Source of the DNA: Marinobacter nitratireducens
GTDB lineage: Bacteria; Pseudomonadota; Gammaproteobacteria; Pseudomonadales; Oleiphilaceae
Reading direction: 5' to 3'
NCBI RefSeq assembly: GCF_000708045.1
Contig: NZ_ANIE01000003.1
Coordinates: 620,001-684,000 of the forward strand
Length of the DNA: 64,000 nt
Made by a program: the position numbers and the translations under genes. Within the stretch, counting starts at the first letter, position 1. Each line of letters opens with the position of its first letter. Under the pieces are notes generated by a model, which was not told the DNA's origin, ran no database searches, and saw only the letters and a program-made list of their open reading frames with translations. Below, in pieces: positions 17,957 through 27,252 of the stretch.

Positions 17957-17971
17957 CGCTCACCTGTTAAT

Positions 17972-18021
17972 GGTGGATTCCGCGATTGTGCCCCACACAA
18001 ACAATTTCCGGAGGATCCACC
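17972..18021 (+). promoter_or_regulatory. Candidate Shine-Dalgarno sequestering helix of the TPP riboswitch
   Basis: GGTGGATTCCG (17972-17982) can pair with CGGAGGATCCACC (18009-18021) with one two-base bulge, covering the thiB Shine-Dalgarno. CACC at 17961-17964 can compete for GGTG (17972-17975). No terminator with a U-tract is present, so control of translation is favoured. Confidence 0.45.
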
Positions 18022-18023
18022 CC

Positions 18024-19025
18024 ATGCCGTTCCGCTCGACGCTTCTACTCTGTGCCGCCCTGCTCTGGACAACCTCGGCCATGGCAACAGATCAGCTCAC
18101 CATCTACACCCACCCGTCGTTTGCTGCAGACTGGGGCCCGGGGCCAGCGATCAAGGAAGCGTTCGAGGAACAGTGTGATTGCGCGGTGAATCTGATCGCG
18201 CTGGAGAGTGGCGGCGATATTCTTCAGCGTCTCCGCCTCGAGGGTGAAAGCAGCCCTGCGGATATTGTCCTGGGCCTGGACACCGGCACCATGGAAACAG
18301 CCCGCCAGACCGGGTTGCTCGCGGCCCATGAAACGGCTTTGGATCGTTTGAACCTTCCCATTGAATGGACCGATCCACTGTTTGTGCCCTACGACTGGGG
18401 ATATTTTGCGTTCGTCTACAACACCGACCAACTGCCAGAGCCGCCAACGAGCCTGGAAGCGCTGATCAATGCGCCAGATGACCTGAAGATCATCATCCAG
18501 GATCCTCGCACCAGCACACCGGGGCTCGGCCTTCTGCTCTGGATGCGGCATGTCTACGGCGACAAGGCACCGGAGAAGTGGGCTCAGTTGAAGGGTAAGA
18601 TCCTGACAACCACCAAAAGCTGGAGCGATGGTTACTTTTCCCTGTTCATGAATGGCGAAGCGCCGATGATCCTTTCCTACAGCACGTCACCGGCTTATCA
18701 CATGGCCATCGACAAAACCGAGCAGTATCAAGCTGTCAGGTTTGACGAGGGCCACTATTTGCAGGTAGAGGTGGCGGCTCTGGTTGCCTCCTCCAAAAAC
18801 AAAGCGCTGGGAAGGCAGTTTCTTCAGTTCATGCTGACCCGCGATTTCCAGCGCCACATTCCGCTCAAGAATGTGATGTACCCAGCCACGGATATTGGGA
18901 CAGAGTTACCGGATGTCTTTGGCAAATTGATCCAGCCCGGAAAAACGCTCTATTTCGATCCCGCCACGGTGGCCGACAATCGCCGCTCCTGGCTGAATGA
19001 ATGGCTCGACGCCATGACCCGATAA
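18024..19025 (+). CDS. thiB: Thiamine/TPP ABC transporter periplasmic binding protein
   Basis: 333 residues from the ATG at 18024, preceded by GGAGGAT. Longer in-frame starts would run through the riboswitch. An N-terminal signal peptide probably ends after the AMA at about residue 22. The mature part begins DQLTIYTHPSF and contains SWSDGYFSLFMNGEAPMILSYSTSPAYH-type segments of the ThiB/TbpA family. It captures thiamine, TMP or TPP in the periplasm for ThiP/ThiQ. It is the first gene of thiBPQ, 4 bases before thiP, under the TPP riboswitch. Confidence 0.92.
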   Translation: MPFRSTLLLCAALLWTTSAMATDQLTIYTHPSFAADWGPGPAIKEAFEEQCDCAVNLIALESGGDILQRLRLEGESSPADIVLGLDTGTMETARQTGLLAAHETALDRLNLPIEWTDPLFVPYDWGYFAFVYNTDQLPEPPTSLEALINAPDDLKIIIQDPRTSTPGLGLLLWMRHVYGDKAPEKWAQLKGKILTTTKSWSDGYFSLFMNGEAPMILSYSTSPAYHMAIDKTEQYQAVRFDEGHYLQVEVAALVASSKNKALGRQFLQFMLTRDFQRHIPLKNVMYPATDIGTELPDVFGKLIQPGKTLYFDPATVADNRRSWLNEWLDAMTR

Positions 19026-19029
19026 GCCC

Positions 19030-20667
19030 ATGGTTCCAGGCTCCAACACTCCGCCATTCACGCACCGCGGTTGGCGAATCTGGCCGGGCACAGCCCTGTC
19101 GCTGTGCCTGTATGGGTTGGGGATGGGTGGTCTCGGCGCCCTGCTCTGGCAAGCTCCGGCCATTGATATCCAGTCGCTGTGGAGCAGCGCCTACCTTCGT
19201 GGCGTACTGCGCTTCACCTTGTGGCAGGCAGCGATCTCTGTCTTGCTGAGCCTGGCGATTGCCATTCCCGTGGCCAGGGCTCTGGATCGCCACCGGAACT
19301 TCCCGGGCCGTGCAGCCTTACTCAGGGTGATGGAGCTGAGCCTGGTGTTGCCCACCATCGTCGCCGTATCTGGCCTCGTGGCCATTTATGGGCGACAAGG
19401 TTGGGTGACCCCATTCTTTGACTGGCTTCTGCCGTCCCAGGGCTGGAACCTGTATGGGCTTAACGGAGTCGTGCTGGCACACGTATTCTTCAATGCGCCC
19501 CTGGCCTCCCGCATTCTGTTGCAAGCTCTGGAGAACACCCCCGATTCTCAGCGCAAGGTCGCCAGTCAGCTGGGATTGGGTTCCCTGTGGTTATGGCGGA
19601 CGCTGGACTGGCCCGCCATTCAGGGAATCCTACCGGGCCTGGCTGGCCTTATCTTTACACTCTGCTTTACCAGTTTCGCCATCGTGATGACCCTCGGTGG
19701 CGGGCCCTCGGCCACCACGCTTGAGGTGGCGATCTATCAGGCGCTGCGGTTTGAGTTCGACTTTGGACGTGCCGCGCTGCTGGCTCTGGTCCAGCTCATT
19801 ATCTGTTCTGCGGTCTGGCTCATACTCGTTCGAGGTAAGACCGATTCGGCGTTGATGCCTGCCCAGGCCGCGATGAATTCTCTACCCCCGCGGCCAGACA
19901 GTCGTGGCCTGTACCGCCTGATGGATGGCATTCTTCTGCCGGTATTTTCCGCCTTCCTGCTGTTACCCCTGGTCGCCATCGCAATCAGAGGCCTGCCCGG
20001 TTTGAGCGACACGCTTCTGTCGGGACAGGGGCTGGTGCCCGCAACGGTCCGGAGCCTCGCTATCGCACTACCCGCAGGGTTACTCGCGGTACTGACGGCC
20101 ATGATGATCTTGATGATTCCAACGGCTCGGGGACTCGGCAAACTGGCGAAGCTGGGCGACATGGCTGCTCACCTTCCCCTGATCATCCCAGCCCTGGTTC
20201 TGGGCACCGGGCTGTTTCTCCTGATTCGTCCTAGCCTGGGTGTCAGTTCCGAGGGGTTGGTTCTGGTCTCCCTGATTAATGCGATCATGGCGTTGCCATT
20301 CATCCTGCATTTGTTGCGCTCCCCCCTTAACGGGCTTGATTACGCCAGTGTGAGATTGGCAGACCAACTGGGGATACGGGGCTGGTATCGCTGGCGGTGG
20401 ATGCACTGGCCTCGCATGAGGAAACCTCTGGCACTCGCCATGGCCTATGGGACAGCGCTCTCGCTCGGCGACTTTGGTGTCATTGCCCTGTTCGGCACAC
20501 CCGCGCAGCCGACTCTGCCGGTTCTGCTATACCAGCAGCTGGGCAGCTATCAGGTATCGGCTGCCGCCGGCACGGGGCTTTGGCTCATCCTGCTTCTGCT
20601 GATCAACTTCAGCGTGTTCAATCTGATCGGTCGCTCATCGCGTTCACGAGGTTTACCGGATGCTTGA
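19030..20667 (+). CDS. thiP: Thiamine/TPP ABC transporter permease
   Basis: 545 residues with about 12 hydrophobic segments in two homologous halves. Each half carries an EAA-type loop for contact with the ATPase, for example QLGLGSLWLWRTLDWP in the first and QLGIRGWYRWRWMHWP in the second. Length fits ThiP. It forms the inner-membrane channel of the thiamine importer. It overlaps thiQ by 8 bases, indicating translational coupling. Confidence 0.9.
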   Translation: MVPGSNTPPFTHRGWRIWPGTALSLCLYGLGMGGLGALLWQAPAIDIQSLWSSAYLRGVLRFTLWQAAISVLLSLAIAIPVARALDRHRNFPGRAALLRVMELSLVLPTIVAVSGLVAIYGRQGWVTPFFDWLLPSQGWNLYGLNGVVLAHVFFNAPLASRILLQALENTPDSQRKVASQLGLGSLWLWRTLDWPAIQGILPGLAGLIFTLCFTSFAIVMTLGGGPSATTLEVAIYQALRFEFDFGRAALLALVQLIICSAVWLILVRGKTDSALMPAQAAMNSLPPRPDSRGLYRLMDGILLPVFSAFLLLPLVAIAIRGLPGLSDTLLSGQGLVPATVRSLAIALPAGLLAVLTAMMILMIPTARGLGKLAKLGDMAAHLPLIIPALVLGTGLFLLIRPSLGVSSEGLVLVSLINAIMALPFILHLLRSPLNGLDYASVRLADQLGIRGWYRWRWMHWPRMRKPLALAMAYGTALSLGDFGVIALFGTPAQPTLPVLLYQQLGSYQVSAAAGTGLWLILLLLINFSVFNLIGRSSRSRGLPDA

Positions 20668-21274
20668 TATTCGCCGCCTGACGTTTGCTTATTCCTCTCA
20701 AGCCACCCCCTGGGTTTTCGACTTCAAGGTTGAGCCCGGTCAATGCCTGGCGATTCAGGGCCCCAGCGGTTCCGGAAAATCCACGTTAATGAATCTCATC
20801 GCCGGTTTTCTGGCTCCTGAAAGCGGAGATATTCGTTTTAATGGCCAAAGCCTGCTTGCCGCGGCTCCCTGGGATCGGCCCGTGACCAGCGTGTTCCAGG
20901 ACCACAACCTGTTCGAGCATCTGGATGTAAAAACCAACGTCGGGCTGGGCGTTCATCCGGGCATGAAGCTGTCCAGCACCCAAATGAACAGCATCATCCA
21001 CGGGTTGCAGCGGGTTGGTCTGGCAGGCCTTGAAAACCGGTTACCCTCGGAATTGTCCGGAGGACAGCGGCAACGAGTCGCCCTGCTGAGAGCCGTGATG
21101 CGGAGCCAGCCGGTCCTGTTGCTGGATGAACCACTAACGGGCCTTGATAGCGCCACCCGAACCCAACTCAGAGACCTGTTGTTGGAACAGAAGTCCCGGG
21201 GTGTCACCATGATTCTGGCCAGCCATGACGATGAAGATCGCCACGTACTGGCAGACGCCTCGTGGAGCCTATAA
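20660..21274 (+). CDS. thiQ: Thiamine/TPP ABC transporter ATPase
   Basis: 204 residues, short for an ABC ATPase as is usual for ThiQ. Walker A is GPSGSGKST (about 34-42), the Q-loop lies in SVFQDHNLF, the signature is LSGGQRQR and Walker B is LLLDEP. It powers import through ThiP. Last gene of the riboswitch-controlled operon. Confidence 0.92.
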   Translation: MLDIRRLTFAYSSQATPWVFDFKVEPGQCLAIQGPSGSGKSTLMNLIAGFLAPESGDIRFNGQSLLAAAPWDRPVTSVFQDHNLFEHLDVKTNVGLGVHPGMKLSSTQMNSIIHGLQRVGLAGLENRLPSELSGGQRQRVALLRAVMRSQPVLLLDEPLTGLDSATRTQLRDLLLEQKSRGVTMILASHDDEDRHVLADASWSL

Positions 21275-21318
21275 GCTTGTACTGAAAAGCGTTTTAAACC
21301 AACACACTGGCAACGAAT

Positions 21319-22485
21319 GTGACACCCGCTTCCAACGACCCACCGGCAGATTATGACGACCCGCCTTTCGCTGAGCATGGTAGCGCCGCAATCTCGGGTG
21401 ACACGCTGTCGATACGAGGAAACTGGACGCTCTCAGGCTACCTCGAGCAAAAATCTGTGGCGTCACAGTTTCCCGACAGCCGCCTTGACGAGTTGCACGT
21501 TGACCTCACCAGCCTGGGCCAGGTCGATACGGCGGGTGTGTCCCAGCTGGTTTCGTTTCTCGGCACCGAAAAACTGAAGGCTGCACTCGCATCCGATGCC
21601 GTTCCCGAAGAAACCTCAGCACTGATCAATGCGGTTTGCACGGCAATGAGCGGCCGCACCCAGCCCTCGCCCCCGGCCGAGCCATGGTGGCTCAAGCTGC
21701 TCTCAGAGACCGGGCGGCAGGTCGAAGGGCTGTTCCAGTTGTTGAAAGCACTCAACGGATTCATCGGCCAAACCCTGGCCGCGCTGCTCTGGACGCTGCC
21801 ACGCCCCCATCGCTGGCGATTCACACCGTTTGTTGCCGCGGTTCAGGACACGGGGCTGAACGCCCTGCCCATTGTTGCCCTGCTCACATTCCTGGTCGGC
21901 GCGGTGGTTGCGTTCCTGGGCGCTACCGTACTCGAAGAATTCGGCGCCACCATCTACACCGTCAACCTGGTGGCTTTCTCCTTCCTTCGGGAGTTCGGCG
22001 TACTCCTGGCAGCGATACTGCTGGCCGGCAGAACCGCAAGCTCGTTCACGGCGCACATTGGTGCCATGAAGGTAAACGAGGAGCTGGATGCGATCCGCAC
22101 TCTGGGGCTCAACCCCATTGAGCTTCTGGTTCTGCCGCGCGTGCTGGCAATGATGGTGAGCCTTCCGATCCTCACGTTCGTTGGAATGATTGCTGGCCTG
22201 ATCGGCGGTGCGACCGTATGCGCATTGGTGCTGGACATCTACCCGGCGCAATTCCTGGCGATTGTGGAACGGGATATCGACATTCGACACTTCCTGGTTG
22301 GGTTATCGAAGGCGCCGATCTTTGCGTTCCTGATTGCCGTCATCGGTTGCCTGGAAGGATTCAAGGTTCAGGGCAGCGCTCAATCCGTTGGCGAACACAC
22401 GACCTCAAGCGTGGTCCAGTCCATCTTCACCGTTATCCTGCTCGACTCGATCGCTGCCCTGTTTTTCATGGAAATGGGGTGGTAA
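21319..22485 (+). CDS. MlaE-family ABC permease with N-terminal STAS domain
   Basis: 388 residues from a GTG at 21319; no good Shine-Dalgarno is seen, so the start could be further in. Residues about 20-110 resemble a STAS domain. The remainder is an MlaE-type permease with about five membrane segments and the conserved GAMKVNEELDAIRTLGLNP loop. In E. coli the STAS protein MlaB is separate; here it is fused to the permease, a known arrangement. It is the first gene of a four-gene MCE operon moving lipids between inner membrane and periplasm. Substrate and direction are not shown by the sequence. Confidence 0.88.
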   Translation: MTPASNDPPADYDDPPFAEHGSAAISGDTLSIRGNWTLSGYLEQKSVASQFPDSRLDELHVDLTSLGQVDTAGVSQLVSFLGTEKLKAALASDAVPEETSALINAVCTAMSGRTQPSPPAEPWWLKLLSETGRQVEGLFQLLKALNGFIGQTLAALLWTLPRPHRWRFTPFVAAVQDTGLNALPIVALLTFLVGAVVAFLGATVLEEFGATIYTVNLVAFSFLREFGVLLAAILLAGRTASSFTAHIGAMKVNEELDAIRTLGLNPIELLVLPRVLAMMVSLPILTFVGMIAGLIGGATVCALVLDIYPAQFLAIVERDIDIRHFLVGLSKAPIFAFLIAVIGCLEGFKVQGSAQSVGEHTTSSVVQSIFTVILLDSIAALFFMEMGW

Positions 22486-23289
22486 ATGGCCTTAACCAGG
22501 GACACCGTCATTGAAGTCAGAGGTCTTGAAAACCGCTTTGGCAACCATGTTATTCATCAGGGGTTGGATCTGGATCTCTACAAGGGAGAAATCCTCGGCG
22601 TGGTCGGCGGCTCCGGCACCGGGAAAACGGTACTCCTGCGCAGCATCATCGGCCTGAACAAGCCCGCCTCCGGCCACATACGGGTGCTCGGCAAGGACCT
22701 GGACACGCTCAAGGCCCGGGAACGTTCCGCGATTGAGCAACGGTTTGGCGTACTGTTCCAGGGTGGCGCTCTGTTCACCTCTCTGAACCTTCAGGAAAAC
22801 ATCGCCATCCCGTTGATCGAGCACAAAGGGCTATCCCGCGCAGACGCAGAAGCCCTGGCAAGAGTAAAACTCGCACTGACCGGATTGCCGCAAGAAGCCG
22901 CACTCAAATACCCGTCTGAACTCTCCGGCGGTATGGTGAAAAGGGCAAGCCTTGCCCGTGCTCTGGCCCTGGACCCGGAGATTCTTTTTCTCGATGAGCC
23001 CACAGCCGGGCTGGACCCTATCGGTGCCGCCGCATTCGACCGGCTACTGGTGACCCTTCGGGATGCCCTCGGCTTTACGGTCTTCCTGGTGACTCACGAT
23101 CTGGATACCCTGTACGCCAGCTGCGACAGGATTGCGGTTCTGTCACAGAAAAAGGTGCTGGTGACAGGCACTCTGGAGCAGGTCGCAACCACGGATGACA
23201 AGTGGGTTCAGGCGTACTTTAATGGCCCCAGAGGGCGGGCTGCCAGCCACGCAGCCCAAGCCCTGATACGGAATACCCCCCGGGAGTAG
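22486..23289 (+). CDS. MCE/Mla-type ABC transporter ATPase
   Basis: 267 residues, starting immediately after the permease stop. Walker A is GGSGTGKT, the signature is LSGGMVKRASLARAL and Walker B is ILFLDEPTAGLD. The GGMVKR form is typical of MlaF-like ATPases. It energises the STAS-MlaE permease. The C-terminal tail has the MlaF-like extension. Confidence 0.9.
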   Translation: MALTRDTVIEVRGLENRFGNHVIHQGLDLDLYKGEILGVVGGSGTGKTVLLRSIIGLNKPASGHIRVLGKDLDTLKARERSAIEQRFGVLFQGGALFTSLNLQENIAIPLIEHKGLSRADAEALARVKLALTGLPQEAALKYPSELSGGMVKRASLARALALDPEILFLDEPTAGLDPIGAAAFDRLLVTLRDALGFTVFLVTHDLDTLYASCDRIAVLSQKKVLVTGTLEQVATTDDKWVQAYFNGPRGRAASHAAQALIRNTPRE

Positions 23290-23294
23290 GCACT

Positions 23295-24236
23295 ATGGAG
23301 CCTCGTGCTCATCACGTTATTATCGGACTATTCACCCTGCTCGCCTTCGCCTCGGCACTGATTTTTGCGCTGTGGCTGTCAAAATCGTCAGGTGACCGGG
23401 ATTGGGCCTACTATGAGATCGGTTTTGACCATGCCGTCAGCGGCCTGTCTAAGGGAAATCCGGTCCTGTACAGCGGCGTTCAGGTTGGCGATGTCCTGGA
23501 ATTGAATCTGGACACCCAGAACCCAAGCCACGTCCGCGCACTGGTCCGCGTGGATCGCGAGATCCCGATCCGTGAGAACACCCGGGCCGGGCTGATCCTC
23601 GCCAACATCACCGGCAGCATGAGTATCCAGTTCAGCGGCGGCACAACGGACAGCCCTCAACTCGCGGGTAATGAGGAAGATCCGCCGCTGATCATGGCGG
23701 AGCCGTCTGCGTTCAGTAATCTCGTCAACAATGGTGAAAGCTTGTTGGCACAGGCCGAGGATCTCCTTGTTAACGCCAACCGCGTTTTTTCCGAGGACAA
23801 CGTCGACAACCTCTCTGCCCTGCTTGCGAATGCCCGCCAGGCCTCCAACGCATTGCTGGCGCAGAGGGAAGATCTGGTAGCCCTGCTCGAGCGCTTTGAC
23901 ACCGCGGCCCGTCGGGCGGAAGAGGCGGCCATCAAAGTGTCGCGGGTTTCTGACAATGCCAATGACATCCTGACGAATCAGGGCCAGGAAGCGCTTGACG
24001 CCATGACTCGTGCGCTGGGCAGCCTGCAAACCGTCACCAACCGTATTAACCGGATCACCCTTGAAAACGAAGGCGCCCTGGCCTCGGGATTTCAGGGTAT
24101 GGGCGAGCTATCACCCGCGCTGCGGGAGTTGAGGAGCACGCTTCGTAACCTCAATCAGCTCACCCGGAATCTGCAGGAAAATCCGAGCGGTCTGATCTGG
24201 GGCGGTGAAACCTTCAAGGAGATGTCAGAACAATGA
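23295..24236 (+). CDS. MCE-domain (MlaD-family) periplasmic lipid-binding subunit
   Basis: 313 residues. One N-terminal membrane anchor (about 8-28) is followed by a single MCE domain (about 38-125) with the SGLSKGNPVLYSGVQVGDV signature. A long helical region rich in Asn, Ala and Leu heptads follows (about 150-290). It should hexamerise on the permease and form the periplasmic ring and channel. It ends in an ATGA overlap with the auxiliary lipoprotein gene. Confidence 0.9.
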   Translation: MEPRAHHVIIGLFTLLAFASALIFALWLSKSSGDRDWAYYEIGFDHAVSGLSKGNPVLYSGVQVGDVLELNLDTQNPSHVRALVRVDREIPIRENTRAGLILANITGSMSIQFSGGTTDSPQLAGNEEDPPLIMAEPSAFSNLVNNGESLLAQAEDLLVNANRVFSEDNVDNLSALLANARQASNALLAQREDLVALLERFDTAARRAEEAAIKVSRVSDNANDILTNQGQEALDAMTRALGSLQTVTNRINRITLENEGALASGFQGMGELSPALRELRSTLRNLNQLTRNLQENPSGLIWGGETFKEMSEQ

Positions 24237-24871
24237 GAAGGATAGCAAAATCAGGAGCCGCACTGTTGGCCATCTCGGCGTTGGCAGGGTGTACGGTGTT
24301 CCCGAATGCGGAACCGCCACGGGTGATGGATCTGGCGGTCAAGCAGCCTGTGGTCGAGGTTCTGAAGCGCTCTTCGGTCAGCATCAGGGTGAGCACCCCC
24401 CAAGCCTCAGAACCCTTTACCGGCTCAAGAATCCTCGGTAAACCGACCCCGTACGAATACCGGGTTTATGGCAAGGTTCGCTGGCGCACAACGATGCCGG
24501 TGCTTGTCAGGGATTTGATGACGGATAGCCTGCGCTCCAGCAACGCGTTCCACACGGTGCTGAGTGACGCAAGTTCGGCCGAGGCCGACAAGACGCTCAC
24601 CAGCGAGTTAACGGCGTTTCATACGGAACGGAAGGAAGGCGGACTCCAGGCGCTCATCGAACTGCATGCCCAGGTCGTCGACAACCAATCGAAAGCGATC
24701 CTCTGCAGCGCCAGTTTTCAGGCTACCGAGCAGTCCATCAGTGAGGATGTGGACCGGGTGACTCAAGCGTTCAGTGTTGCTGGCCAGTCACTGGCAACGG
24801 ACATCACCCTCTGGGCAGTGAACTGCCAGCAGGAGGCTACTTCGGGAACAGGTCAGCCCACGCAGCCTTGA
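24233..24871 (+). CDS. ABC-type transport auxiliary lipoprotein of the MCE operon
   Basis: 212 residues with a signal peptide and lipobox LAGC (Cys20). The fold resembles the PqiC/ABC_trans_aux lipoproteins that sit at the outer-membrane end of MCE systems. It is the fourth gene of the operon, coupled by ATGA. Its 3' end overlaps the convergent pgsA gene by 35 bases, leaving no room for a separate terminator. Confidence 0.85.
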   Translation: MRRIAKSGAALLAISALAGCTVFPNAEPPRVMDLAVKQPVVEVLKRSSVSIRVSTPQASEPFTGSRILGKPTPYEYRVYGKVRWRTTMPVLVRDLMTDSLRSSNAFHTVLSDASSAEADKTLTSELTAFHTERKEGGLQALIELHAQVVDNQSKAILCSASFQATEQSISEDVDRVTQAFSVAGQSLATDITLWAVNCQQEATSGTGQPTQP

Positions 24872-25382
24872 GGTAGAGCCCCATGGACCAGAGCGTCAGG
24901 CCGGCTGCCAGATAGAGCAGCGCGATGGAGACATCCGCCCAGATGATGCCGGGAGGGAATGCCAGCAGACCGACAATGGCCGCCATTTGAGCCGTGGTCT
25001 TGATCTTGCCGATGTAGGAAACCGCCACACTGGCCCGGCTGCCAATTTCAGCCATCCATTCGCGAAGTGCGGAGATCACGATTTCCCGACCGATAATGAC
25101 CGTTGCGGGAATGGTCAGCACAATGGCCGCATGCTCTTCAATCAACACGGCCAGCGCCACGGCCACCATCAGCTTGTCCGCAACCGGGTCCAGAAAAGCA
25201 CCGAATGGCGTGCTCTGGTCCAGTTTGCGGGCAAGGTAGCCGTCCAGCCAGTCCGTCGCGCCCGCCAGGGCGAAAATACTGGCACTGACGAGGTAACTCC
25301 ACTCTACCGGCAGATAAAAGATCACCACGAAAACCGGGATCATGATGATGCGGGAGAGTGTCAGTATGTTGGGTAAATTCAT
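24837..25382 (-). CDS. pgsA: CDP-diacylglycerol--glycerol-3-phosphate 3-phosphatidyltransferase
   Basis: 181 residues from the ATG at 25382, preceded by AAGGA; an upstream in-frame start at 25400 would overlap uvrC. The CDP-alcohol phosphotransferase motif DxxDGxxARxxxxxxxxGxxxDxxxD is intact, from DWLDGYLAR to FLDPVADK. It makes phosphatidylglycerophosphate, the committed step to PG and cardiolipin, at the inner membrane. Several membrane helices surround the motif. It is the last gene of gacA-uvrC-pgsA. Confidence 0.95.
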   Translation of the reverse strand: MNLPNILTLSRIIMIPVFVVIFYLPVEWSYLVSASIFALAGATDWLDGYLARKLDQSTPFGAFLDPVADKLMVAVALAVLIEEHAAIVLTIPATVIIGREIVISALREWMAEIGSRASVAVSYIGKIKTTAQMAAIVGLLAFPPGIIWADVSIALLYLAAGLTLWSMGLYLKAAWADLFPK

Positions 25383-25389
25383 GCTGTCC

Positions 25390-27252
25390 TTACTCGTCAT
25401 GCAGTGCTGCGTAAATAGATTCGGCCAACGATTTACTGATGCCCTGAACCTTGGTTATCTCATCAATGCTGGCTTTTCGGATTTCCTGAATACCACCGAA
25501 GTACCGGATCAGCTCGCGGCGACGCTTTGGCCCAACGCCCTCAATGCCTTCCAGCGTGGACTGTCGGCGTTTCTTGTCACGGCGCGCCCGGTGGCCGGTG
25601 ATCGCGAACCGGTGGGATTCATCCCGAATGTGCTGGATCAGGTGAAGTGCCGGAGAATCCGCCGGCACTCGAAATACATCGCCGGTCATGGCATCAATCA
25701 GTTGTTCCATGCCAGCCCTGCGTGTGACGCCCTTGGCGACACCTATCAGGGGTATATCAGATATACCCAGCTCATCAAACACTTCGCGGGCGATATTTAA
25801 CTGCCCTTTGCCGCCGTCTATGAATACCAGATCCGGCCTTTTTCCCTCACCACCGACCATTCGTTTGTACCGGCGGGTAAGAACCTGACGCATTGCAGCA
25901 TAATCGTCCCCGGCCGTCACGCCTTCGATGTTGTAAATCCGATAGTCGCTTTTCAGCGGGCCATTCTCATCGAAAACCACGCAGGATGCGACGGTATTCT
26001 CGCCATGGCTATGGCTGATGTCGAAACATTCCATGCGTGACGGGGTGTCGGTAAGGTCAAGCAGATCCCGAAGGGCCAGCAACCGACGATACACGGTTTC
26101 CTTGCTGGCCAGATGGCTGAGCAGTGTTTGCCGGGCGTTGGTCATGGCCAGCTCCAGCCAGCGCCGCCGCTCTCCTCTCACATTACCGCGAATGCGGGTT
26201 TCCCGATTGGCGGCCTCGCTTAACGCTTCCGCCAGCAGTTCCTGGCCTTCAACCGCCACCGGTACAAGAATATCTCTGGGAATTTCACGCCGGGTGTTGC
26301 CGCCAAAATAATATTGGCCCAGAAAGGCACTCAACAGCTCGCCTTCGGTCTGTTCGATGGAGAATCTCGGAAAATAGTCTTTGGTGCCCAGCACCCGACC
26401 ACCCCGGACAATGATCACAACCACACAGACGATGCCGGCATCCTGTGCAATGGCAACGACGTCCGCATCGCCACCATCGCTATCCACGGCCTGCTGTTCC
26501 TGAACGTGCCGGAGATGGTTGATCTGGTCGCGATAGGCTCCCGCCTTCTCGAACTCGAGGTTCCGGGAGGCGTCTTCCATCGCAGCCATCAGGTCGTGGA
26601 TGATCGCTGGGTTTTTGCCTTCCAGGAACATGGTCGCATGGCGAATATCTTCCAGATAATCCTCTGGTGAAATGTACTCCACGCAAGGCGCCGTACAGCG
26701 GTTGATCTGATACTGGAGGCAGGGTCTCGTTCTGTTCCTGAAATAGCTTTCATTACAGGATCTTATGCGAAATATCTTCTGTAGCACATTAAGACTTTCC
26801 TTGACCGCACCAGAGCTGGGAAACGGGCCAAACCAGGTGCCGCCCCCCTTTTTGGAGCGACCGCGCCGGAATGTCAGCGACGGGTAATCGCTGTGCGAGG
26901 AAAGGTAGATATACGGGTAGGATTTGTCGTCCCGAAGCAGGATGTTATAAGGCGGCCTCAAGGACTTGATCAGGTTCTGTTCGAGCAGCAGCGCTTCGGT
27001 TTCGCTGCCGGTAATCGTCACCTCGATCGACTCTATTTTTGAGACCAGAGCCTGGGTTTTCGGGGACAAACCACTCTGTCGGAAATAGCTGCTGACCCGG
27101 TTTTTAAGATTCCGGGCCTTGCCAACATACAGCACCTCGCCGGCCTCATCGTACATACGATAGACGCCGGGGCGCTCTGTCAGTTGTTTCAGGAAACTTT
27201 TGCTGTCGAACTTCCTGATATCGGCTTCTGCCGGATCAGACCTTTTCGGCAT
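25390..27252 (-). CDS. uvrC: Excinuclease ABC subunit C
   Basis: 620 residues from the ATG at 27252; an earlier in-frame start at 27264 is less conserved. An N-terminal GIY-YIG nuclease (GVYRMYD...VLYVGKARNLKNRVSSYF) makes the 3' incision. A UVR motif in the middle binds UvrB. The RNase H-like nuclease half follows (FDISHSHGENTVAS, FIDGGKGQL), and helix-hairpin-helix motifs lie at the C-terminus. It overlaps gacA by 17 bases, the classical uvrY-uvrC arrangement. Confidence 0.96.
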   Translation of the reverse strand: MPKRSDPAEADIRKFDSKSFLKQLTERPGVYRMYDEAGEVLYVGKARNLKNRVSSYFRQSGLSPKTQALVSKIESIEVTITGSETEALLLEQNLIKSLRPPYNILLRDDKSYPYIYLSSHSDYPSLTFRRGRSKKGGGTWFGPFPSSGAVKESLNVLQKIFRIRSCNESYFRNRTRPCLQYQINRCTAPCVEYISPEDYLEDIRHATMFLEGKNPAIIHDLMAAMEDASRNLEFEKAGAYRDQINHLRHVQEQQAVDSDGGDADVVAIAQDAGIVCVVVIIVRGGRVLGTKDYFPRFSIEQTEGELLSAFLGQYYFGGNTRREIPRDILVPVAVEGQELLAEALSEAANRETRIRGNVRGERRRWLELAMTNARQTLLSHLASKETVYRRLLALRDLLDLTDTPSRMECFDISHSHGENTVASCVVFDENGPLKSDYRIYNIEGVTAGDDYAAMRQVLTRRYKRMVGGEGKRPDLVFIDGGKGQLNIAREVFDELGISDIPLIGVAKGVTRRAGMEQLIDAMTGDVFRVPADSPALHLIQHIRDESHRFAITGHRARRDKKRRQSTLEGIEGVGPKRRRELIRYFGGIQEIRKASIDEITKVQGISKSLAESIYAALHDE

